Shown: positions 58,069-64,000 of the stretch, piece after piece
How the letters are laid out: the number at the start of each line of letters is the position of its first letter
Numbering within the stretch: the first letter of the stretch is position 1
Origin: Strigomonas culicis
Lineage: Eukaryota > Euglenozoa > Kinetoplastea > Trypanosomatida > Trypanosomatidae
DNA: 64,000 nucleotides
Reading direction: 5' to 3'
Assembly: GCA_000482145.1 (NCBI GenBank)
Contig: AUXH01000006.1
Location: 1 to 64,000, forward strand
Program-made: the position numbers and the translations under genes
The notes under the pieces: generated by a model
Database searches by the model: none
Told to the model about the DNA's origin: nothing
Seen by the model: the letters and a program-made list of their open reading frames with translations, nothing else

Positions 58069-59532
58069 TTATTCTTTTTGAAGGATGTTCGAATCGCGCA
58101 GGGTTTCAACCAGCAACAGTTGATTCTCAGCCACTTCCGCCGGATCATCAAAATCTGGAAAGGGTAGAGAGGAGACTTGGGTGAACTTTGGATAGCGAGA
58201 CAGCAGCGTTGCGACGGCAGGGGCAAAGACAGCCTCAAATCGGAGCTCGCCAATCTCGGTCTGCAGACAGACGTGCGAGTTTGTGCCACAGTGCACCACC
58301 TGCGCTTCGCCCTCGTACTGCATCATGAGGCGACAGCATGTCGCTGACACGAGGCGCACGCGAGCCGCAGCGTCCAGCTCCACCGAGGCAGGGACCGTGT
58401 GTGCGTACTGCGCCGACGGTGGCTGCAGTTTGCGAATCGACTCCTTCACATACACGTCGACAGACGTGTCTAGATTCGTTTCCTCCGTCATGAGAAGGGT
58501 CATCTCGGCCACCCGCTCGCGCAGCTGGAGCAGGAACGTCTCGCGCTTGGACTTCTGCAGCTCGGTCAGGGGTGTCACGCCGGCGGTCTCGCGAAAGGTG
58601 TCGCTGTTCGCAATGCCGAGCACGCGGGGCAGGTCCAGCGGCACGGTCTTGCGCCACTCCAGGCGGTTCGCCGCAAGCACGCCCACGCTGTACGCCGCGA
58701 CCTGCTGCATGACATCCGCCCACGTGTTCATCTGGTTGGCGGAGAAGGTGACGTGGAGCGAGTGGGTGCGCGCCGTGGTGCGGCCCTGGTGCACCATGCC
58801 GCGCGGCATGTACAGCACGTCACCCGCCTTGAGCGTGAAGAAGTACTTGGGCTCCGGGTACTCGTCCAGCTGGAAGTCCTCGCTCGAGTGCCGCGTGAGA
58901 ACGCCCACCTCGTCGAGTGGGTCGTAGAGGCGCCACTCCTTCTCGCCCTCCATTTGGAAGAGAAAGACGTCCACGTCGTCGTAGTGCGGCGCGAACCCCT
59001 GCGTCCCCGCCGGCGTCCAGTAGCTGTTGAGCCCGCAGTAGCACCCGAACTCGCGCTCCATGAGGGAGATGAAGGCCGAGTCGCTCTCCATGTACTCGTG
59101 CGGCCGCAGAAAGCGGACGGACCACCCGCTGTCCATGCACTGCTTCAGCTCCGCCGGCGTTGTGACGCCCTCCGACTTGTACGTGACGCGGCACCCCTTC
59201 TCCTTGTCAAAGCGCACCACGCTGATGTCCGTTCCAAAGTGCAGGGGCCGATTCTTCGCATGTTTCAGCATCAGCTCGGTCGACCACTGGATGGGCGGGA
59301 TGTGCAGCTTCTCATTACCGGAAGAAAAGTGGTGTGGGTCGCCGTGCGAACACAGCAAGTGTTTCTTTTCAAAGTATGTCTTGAAAAACTCAGAGCGGGA
59401 CACTTTCAGAAAGTACTCAAAGAAGACGTGGTGCGTCTCCACATTCTCTGTATGATGAGAGTGCTTCAATTTCTTCGTGTCGCCACCTGCCTCCTCGGCC
59501 TTGGTGACCTGTCGCTTCTTCGATCCTTTCAT
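58069..59532 (-). CDS. JmjC ribosomal-oxygenase-type protein (RIOX/MINA-NO66 like)
   Basis: The product is 487 aa. 2-oxoglutarate/Fe(II)-dependent oxygenase with the ROX subclass pattern: TYFEKKHLLCSHGDPHHF at the start of the cupin, YWTPAGTQGFAPHYDDVDVF carrying the H183-x-D185 pair, EGEKEWRLYDP on the next strands, GDVLYMPRGMVHQGRT with the distal H248, and a C-terminal winged-helix-like part. ROX enzymes hydroxylate a histidine of large-subunit ribosomal proteins (uL2 or uL15) in animals and an arginine of uL16 in bacteria. The lysine-rich N-terminus (KGSKKRQVTK) could be nucleolar. All metal ligands are present, so it is likely active. The substrate is inferred. Confidence 0.88.
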   Translation of the reverse strand: MKGSKKRQVTKAEEAGGDTKKLKHSHHTENVETHHVFFEYFLKVSRSEFFKTYFEKKHLLCSHGDPHHFSSGNEKLHIPPIQWSTELMLKHAKNRPLHFGTDISVVRFDKEKGCRVTYKSEGVTTPAELKQCMDSGWSVRFLRPHEYMESDSAFISLMEREFGCYCGLNSYWTPAGTQGFAPHYDDVDVFLFQMEGEKEWRLYDPLDEVGVLTRHSSEDFQLDEYPEPKYFFTLKAGDVLYMPRGMVHQGRTTARTHSLHVTFSANQMNTWADVMQQVAAYSVGVLAANRLEWRKTVPLDLPRVLGIANSDTFRETAGVTPLTELQKSKRETFLLQLRERVAEMTLLMTEETNLDTSVDVYVKESIRKLQPPSAQYAHTVPASVELDAAARVRLVSATCCRLMMQYEGEAQVVHCGTNSHVCLQTEIGELRFEAVFAPAVATLLSRYPKFTQVSSLPFPDFDDPAEVAENQLLLVETLRDSNILQKE

Positions 59533-60015
59533 GATGATGGCGCTACCTCAGAACAAGAATCACAAGACAAAGAAGAAGAACAAAACAGTCTGTGTATGTA
59601 CATGCAGGGTGAAGGAAATACAAAAGAGCAAAGCCCCACACCGTAACTGAAAATGTGTATTAATCAGAAAGTCGTACAAAGAGGAAGATTGTTTTTTTTT
59701 TCTCGCCTAGAACCAGAAAGTGTATACGTCCACACTGATCGACGTATGATTATTGTTGTTATATAGGGACTTCTCACCCATGAAACCGAACACGGGTCGT
59801 GTATTAAAAGAAGACAGAAAAAGAAGAAAGAATGAATTGTATATGAGGACAAAAAGCCCGGGAAGGTTCATGCAGCACATACGGAATTACAGGGAAAGTG
59901 TGTCCGCGCTCCAGAAGAGGACACAAGACAGATGAGGCGGAAAGCGTGAGCGATACCAAGTAGGTTGGTAGCCATCTCTCACACTCTTCAGTGTCTTGGG
60001 AGATTCGGTGAGCGG
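59533..60015. other. Intergenic spacer, no supported gene
   Basis: Spacer between the DEAH helicase and the JmjC gene, AT-rich with a T11 tract near 59691-59702. No gene or RNA gene was seen. Confidence 0.45.
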
Positions 60016-63000
60016 TTACGGCAGCTGGGGGAGCGCAAAGGAGAGAATCGACACGGCATCCAAGTCGTCCTCCTCGTGCTGCACCTCATCTACAGTCATT
60101 TGCTCCAGGTTCTTGAAAATGGTGACCAGCGCCGTGATCACGTCGCGTTGGACCTCCTGGAGCGGCTTCAGGTTGTACTGCTTGATGATGTCCAACAGGG
60201 CCTCCTCCTCCTTATCCTTGTGCACGTGGTTGATGCGGAGCAGCTCACAGATGTGGTGGAGCCGCTGGCGGAACTCGAGCACGGCGATGCCGGCGATGTC
60301 GTCCGTCTCCAAGAAGCGCTCCTTGCCACAGTAGGAGACGGAGAAGACGTAGAAGGTCCCCTCGTCGTCGCTGAACGTGGCGTACTGCAGGCGGTAGGCG
60401 AAGAGCAAGAGGGACATCCAAAACTGCTTGGGCGACTCGATGGCCGTCGAGAAGCTCGCGAGGAGCTTGTCAAAGAGCAGATTGAGCTGGACGGGGATGA
60501 TGATATCGCCGTCCTGCCACCGCAGGCAGCTCGGCGAGTGAATATCGGGTGCCGCGGAGAGGTCGCTGAAGAGCCCAACCGCCAACTCCTTGGAGTGCGC
60601 ATACGAGCTGGACGAGCTGGTCACCTCCACCGACTGGGCCACAAACGCCACGTTGGTCATGACACACACCATGGCGGCCAGCTTGTCTAACTGCTCCAGC
60701 AGCTTGCTGGCGTCGACAATGTCGCGGAAGGGAACAAAGTCCGCTAGCTCAAACTTAATGTGGTTCTCCATGTCCACGATCGCCACCAGCTTGTCGTAGC
60801 TCAGGTTCTTCTGCGCGCACCATTGCTTCACCGTTTGGACGTTGTCCCCGTGCCGCGCCGCCTCCTGGCGGAACAGCAGCACCGCCTTCATGACCGCCAC
60901 GATGTCGCTGCGCAGGCCGCAGCACATGGAGCGCATCGCGTTCTCCGTCTCCTCCATCGCACGCGCGACGTTGAAGCGGCGGCTGCCCGTCTCCTGGGCG
61001 CCAACGGTGAAGGGCGAGAGACTGCTCGTCACCGCGGCGGCCAGGATCATGAGCGACTCCAGGCCGGTCAGGAAGCCGTAGTAGACAAGCATACCCGACT
61101 GCGGCGAGACGGGGATCAGCTGCAACATGCGGCCAATAAACGTGTACAGGTACTCGTCCACCTCCACCTCCGCCTCCGCTTGTGCGCTGGACAGAATGAG
61201 CGAGCTCCAGTGCGTGTGGTGCTCCGCGTAAATCTCCGGCACGCGCTCACCGGCCGCCATCGGGTCCTTTGCGTCGATAATGCAGCCGAGGTGCGTGAGC
61301 GTGTTCATCGACGACGCGATCGTTTCGATGTGCGGCTGGTTGTGGCAAATACTGAAGATGGCGACCGGATTCGACACAATCTGCAGGCAGTGCAAGGACA
61401 GCTCGTCGATCCGCGAGTTCTCGATGGGTGACTGGGGGTGGTCTGCCAGCGTCGCAATCTGCGCCGCCGGGAACAGGCAGAAGTAGAAGCCCTGCTGCAC
61501 CCGCCCCACGCGGCCCCTGCGCTGCGCAATGCTGCCCTTGGACACCCACTGCGTGACGAGCGGCGGATACAGCACGGAGGCCGGCTTCTCCTTCGAGATC
61601 TTCGGCCGCTTGACCAGCACGAGGTCAATCACAAACACCACATCCGGCAGCGTGATGGACACCTCGACAATGTCGGTGGCCAGGTACACCTTCTGCAAGT
61701 TGGGCGACTGGCGCTTCATCGCGGCCTCGATCTCGGTCAGCTCCACCGCGCTGTGCCACGGAATGGCGTCGACGCGGTGCCGCAGCTGCTGCAGCAGCAG
61801 CGCCTGCATCGCCTCGACCTGCGCCCTGCCGGGCAAAAACACTAGGATGGAGTGGTTCGGCAGCGACATGTTGTTGAGAAACATAATCAGGTTCTGTGCA
61901 ATGTACAAGTGCTTGTCCATGATGGACTTCTCGACGACCCGCTTCTCCATCAGCTGCTCTGGGACCGTGTAGTCGAAGCCCATGAGCGTGCACACGTCCT
62001 CCAGGAAGTAGTCGTGGATGGGGTGCTCCGGCTCGCTCTGCTTGTACGTGGCCACCTTGAGCCCGCTAAAGTAGTCCTCCCAGTCGCCCGTGTTGAGCGT
62101 GGCGCTCATCAGAATCAGCTTGAACTTGGACTTGCCGCTCCGAAGCGCCAGCCGCAGAAGGGCCACCATGACCTCGATGTCCGGCTGCTGCTCGTGAAAC
62201 TCGTCGAGCACGATGTGGGTGTACGGGATCTCCTCCGGGTTCTCCAGCAGGCGCAGCAGCAGCGTGTAGCTGGTCATGTACCAGAGGCGGGTCTGCTCGT
62301 CGCCCTTCTTGTCCCCGCGGATCCAGTACCCCACGTCCTCGCCCACCTGCTCCCGCCGCAGCATCGCGACGCGGTTCGCAATCGCCACCGTGGCCGTGCG
62401 GCGCGGCTGCGTGCTCACGACGCGCGTCTCGGTCGAGAGCTCCACCAGCGCCTTGGGGATCGACGTGCTCTTGCCGCTGCCGGTGTCGGTGCAGACGAAC
62501 ACGACGTCGTGCTGGTCGATGAGATCCAGAATGACGGGTATGTCGAGGCGCTCCTTGACCACGTCGTGGAAGTGCACCACCTCCTGGTGCGTGTACTTCT
62601 CAAAGAAGAGCTGTTGAGACGTTTCCATGGCGCACTGGCGCTCGAACATGGCCTCGTAGTTCTTCTTGTACTCGGGGTTCTGCTGCATCTCCGCCTCGTG
62701 CTTCCGCTTCGCCTCCTCGCACTCCTTCTCGTACTGCTCCTGCACGCGCTGGCGCTGCTCCTGCTTCCACTTCTCCTTGTCCTCGTAGCGCGACCGGCGG
62801 CCGCCGCCGGCGCGTCGGTCGCCGCGCGTCTCGCCGCGTGCCTCGGACCGCCGCAGCCCTTCCTCCCGCGCAGGCGGCGCGGCGTCCTGCTGCGTCGCGG
62901 CGCTGGGCTTGGCCGCCTCCGAGCGCACCACCTTGTCTGGAAACAGCTGGGACAGCTTCTCCAGGATGTTGGTCTCACCACCGAGCTCCTGCTCGCCCAT

Positions 63001-63363
63001 CTTGGAGCGTGGCTTGGGTACGAAATCTGACTGCACCTCCTCCGGCTTGGCCGGCTGAGCAGGCTTCTCATGCCTCTCGTGTTTATCGGACTTGTCGGCT
63101 TTTTCCTGCTTCTCGGATTTCTCCGGCTTCTCTTGCTTGTCCTGCTTGTCCGACTTGTCGTTGCGCTTTTTGCGACGATCCTGCTTCTTCTTGTTCAGGT
63201 ACTCGACCGCGCCCTTGGACTGCTCCGTTTTTCCTGTCTTCTGTGCAAGCCACTGGATCGCGCTTTCACCCTTCTCCGCGTCCCAGTGATTGGTGTCCGG
63301 CGCATCGTCCTCGCGTGCAGGGTCGGTGAAACGCTTGATTTTGGGCTGCGGGCGTTTACTCAT
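60016..63363 (-). CDS. DEAH-family ATP-dependent RNA helicase, 1115 aa
   Basis: The N-terminal ~250 residues are disordered, with a lysine/aspartate/glutamate repeat (DKSDKQDKQEKPEKSEK) and an arginine-rich segment (~180-215). The SF2 DEAH core follows: GSGKST Walker A (295-300), STQPRRTATVAIANRVA (motif Ia), motif II written DEFH (387-390) where the family has DEAH, SAT (420-422), VFLPGRAQVEAM, YLATDIVEVSITLPDV (motif V), and QRRGRVGR (motif VI). HA2-type and C-terminal OB-type sequence follow. The DEAH/DHX signature RRTATVA and long C-terminus set it apart from DEAD proteins. The process (splicing, ribosome or mRNA) cannot be assigned. The protein is probably nuclear or cytosolic, with no presequence. 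Confidence 0.92.
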   Translation of the reverse strand: MSKRPQPKIKRFTDPAREDDAPDTNHWDAEKGESAIQWLAQKTGKTEQSKGAVEYLNKKKQDRRKKRNDKSDKQDKQEKPEKSEKQEKADKSDKHERHEKPAQPAKPEEVQSDFVPKPRSKMGEQELGGETNILEKLSQLFPDKVVRSEAAKPSAATQQDAAPPAREEGLRRSEARGETRGDRRAGGGRRSRYEDKEKWKQEQRQRVQEQYEKECEEAKRKHEAEMQQNPEYKKNYEAMFERQCAMETSQQLFFEKYTHQEVVHFHDVVKERLDIPVILDLIDQHDVVFVCTDTGSGKSTSIPKALVELSTETRVVSTQPRRTATVAIANRVAMLRREQVGEDVGYWIRGDKKGDEQTRLWYMTSYTLLLRLLENPEEIPYTHIVLDEFHEQQPDIEVMVALLRLALRSGKSKFKLILMSATLNTGDWEDYFSGLKVATYKQSEPEHPIHDYFLEDVCTLMGFDYTVPEQLMEKRVVEKSIMDKHLYIAQNLIMFLNNMSLPNHSILVFLPGRAQVEAMQALLLQQLRHRVDAIPWHSAVELTEIEAAMKRQSPNLQKVYLATDIVEVSITLPDVVFVIDLVLVKRPKISKEKPASVLYPPLVTQWVSKGSIAQRRGRVGRVQQGFYFCLFPAAQIATLADHPQSPIENSRIDELSLHCLQIVSNPVAIFSICHNQPHIETIASSMNTLTHLGCIIDAKDPMAAGERVPEIYAEHHTHWSSLILSSAQAEAEVEVDEYLYTFIGRMLQLIPVSPQSGMLVYYGFLTGLESLMILAAAVTSSLSPFTVGAQETGSRRFNVARAMEETENAMRSMCCGLRSDIVAVMKAVLLFRQEAARHGDNVQTVKQWCAQKNLSYDKLVAIVDMENHIKFELADFVPFRDIVDASKLLEQLDKLAAMVCVMTNVAFVAQSVEVTSSSSSYAHSKELAVGLFSDLSAAPDIHSPSCLRWQDGDIIIPVQLNLLFDKLLASFSTAIESPKQFWMSLLLFAYRLQYATFSDDEGTFYVFSVSYCGKERFLETDDIAGIAVLEFRQRLHHICELLRINHVHKDKEEEALLDIIKQYNLKPLQEVQRDVITALVTIFKNLEQMTVDEVQHEEDDLDAVSILSFALPQLP

Positions 63364-63381
63364 GGCTGGTCAATAGCAACG

Positions 63382-63410
63382 CTGCACGGATGTAAACAAA
63401 AAAAGAATAC
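63382..63410 (-). promoter_or_regulatory. Predicted SL trans-splice acceptor of the DEAH helicase gene
   Basis: On the sense strand TTCTTTTTTTGTTTACATCC is followed by GTGCAG (AG at plus 63382-63383), 18 nt before the ATG at 63363. Confidence 0.45.
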
Positions 63411-63731
63411 AATATGATGAATACTAATACTACTGCATACCAAATGAAGCGATCGGGATAAACCATATGCATGAGAATTGAAAGAAGGAAAACAAGAGTT
63501 CAGCATTGTATGCACGTACGAGATGAAACAAAAGAACAGATTGGAAAGAGGGCCGCTCCTATTCTTGAAGAGAAAAAGTGACGACTGAATTCAAAGCAAG
63601 AAGAAAACTAACATGTGAATAGATATATTCATTATAAAGTAGTCAGCAAGTAAAAACTGAAAACAACCAAGGTAAGGTTGACGCCATCCTGTTCAGGTAG
63701 AGGATTCACAACTAGTAATGACATCGTCTCC
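63411..63731. other. Intergenic spacer, no supported gene
   Basis: AT-rich 3' flank of the Apd1-like gene and 5' flank of the DEAH helicase gene. No gene was seen. Confidence 0.4.
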
Positions 63732-64000
63732 CTAGAGCGACGCTTTTACTTTTGTTTTCAACACTAGTTGACCTCGAACCTTGTCTTCCAGCATAGTAAG
63801 GGCCTCTGCGTTGCCGCTAACGAGCCCCTCCAGTAGAGGCTCCACGTGTTCGGGACGAAACAGGCCGTACGCACGCCCGATGTGTCTGGTGAAAACCAGA
63901 AGATTCGCCGCATACACATGACCACCAAAGTGAGAACACGGGAAAATGTTCACCTTCTGGCCCATTGCCGCGTTCTTCTGCTCAAAAAGGTCCACGAGAA
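63732..64000 (-). CDS. Apd1/sucrase-ferredoxin-like protein, C-terminal part (5' end beyond right edge)
   Basis: Open from the right edge to a stop at 63732; the upstream part is outside the window. The visible 89 codons include CSHFGGHVYAANLLVF and GRAYGLFRPEHVEPLLEGL, the hallmark C-terminal H-x-x-G-H-x-Y/F-A-x-N motif of the sucrase/ferredoxin-like family (yeast Apd1, Aim32). Members are thioredoxin-like ferredoxins that hold a [2Fe-2S] cluster with Cys and His ligands, in the cytosol or mitochondria. The N-terminal cysteines lie outside the window, so cluster binding and compartment cannot be judged. Confidence 0.75.
   Translation of the reverse strand, partial: LVDLFEQKNAAMGQKVNIFPCSHFGGHVYAANLLVFTRHIGRAYGLFRPEHVEPLLEGLVSGNAEALTMLEDKVRGQLVLKTKVKASL

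Noticed and set aside
1..64000. Mobile elements, CRISPR arrays, tRNA or rRNA genes
   Set aside because: Looked for reverse-transcriptase or transposase motifs, regularly spaced repeats and tRNA boxes by eye. None was convincing. The only repeats are the transporter array, the surface genes and microsatellites.

Overview
The window looks like one polycistronic stretch of a trypanosomatid (kinetoplastid) nuclear genome. Every credible gene lies on the minus strand, so transcription runs from about 64000 down to 1 with no strand switch. No coding region needs a cis intron. Coding DNA is moderately GC-rich and the short spacers are AT-rich. On the sense strand many genes are preceded by a pyrimidine tract and an AG, as expected for spliced-leader trans-splicing. 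The gene set also fits: an RPB2 of trypanosomatid length, an axonemal ruler protein (CCDC39/FAP59), tandem AAAP amino-acid transporters and multicopy surface proteins. The genus cannot be fixed from sequence alone. ATG starts were used throughout; several frames stay open upstream only through GTG or TTG codons.

Layout in coordinate order. 1-8.1 kb is a surface-protein cluster: one gene cut by the left edge, a C-terminal relic, one intact type I membrane protein, and one pseudogene with a stop and two frame-breaking deletions. 8.6-40.1 kb is mostly single-copy housekeeping DNA: a GIY-YIG-like/SF2 helicase fusion, a CCCH zinc-finger protein, Kae1/OSGEP, an FG-GAP membrane protein, a PSI/EGF membrane protein, a coiled-coil protein, a USP14/Ubp6 deubiquitinase, RPB2, a seipin-like protein, NOP2 and YTM1/WDR12, with several conserved-looking unknowns. 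41.4-51.1 kb is a tandem array of four amino-acid transporter genes. 51.6-64 kb holds a small membrane protein, a 173-aa protein, a Clp1-like protein, a CstF64-hinge-like protein, CCDC39, a ribosomal-oxygenase-type JmjC protein, a DEAH helicase and the C-terminal end of an Apd1/sucrase-ferredoxin-like protein.

The most informative structure is in the transporter array. Each transporter is followed downstream by a decayed chimera: the first ~70 codons of YTM1 (its NLE domain) joined in frame to the last part of the 173-aa gene. YTM1 flanks the array on one side and the 173-aa gene on the other. The chimeras are therefore best read as fossil junctions of the tandem duplication that founded the array, copied at each later expansion. 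One transporter carries a homopolymer frameshift, two share an identical 413-bp 5' tract (gene conversion), and a further copy seems to have been lost next to YTM1.

Functional themes: 60S ribosome biogenesis (NOP2, YTM1, JmjC oxygenase), mRNA synthesis and 3'-end processing (RPB2, Clp1-like, CstF64-hinge-like), tRNA modification (Kae1), proteasome-linked deubiquitination, the axoneme, and the cell surface or membrane (surface proteins, transporters, seipin-like).
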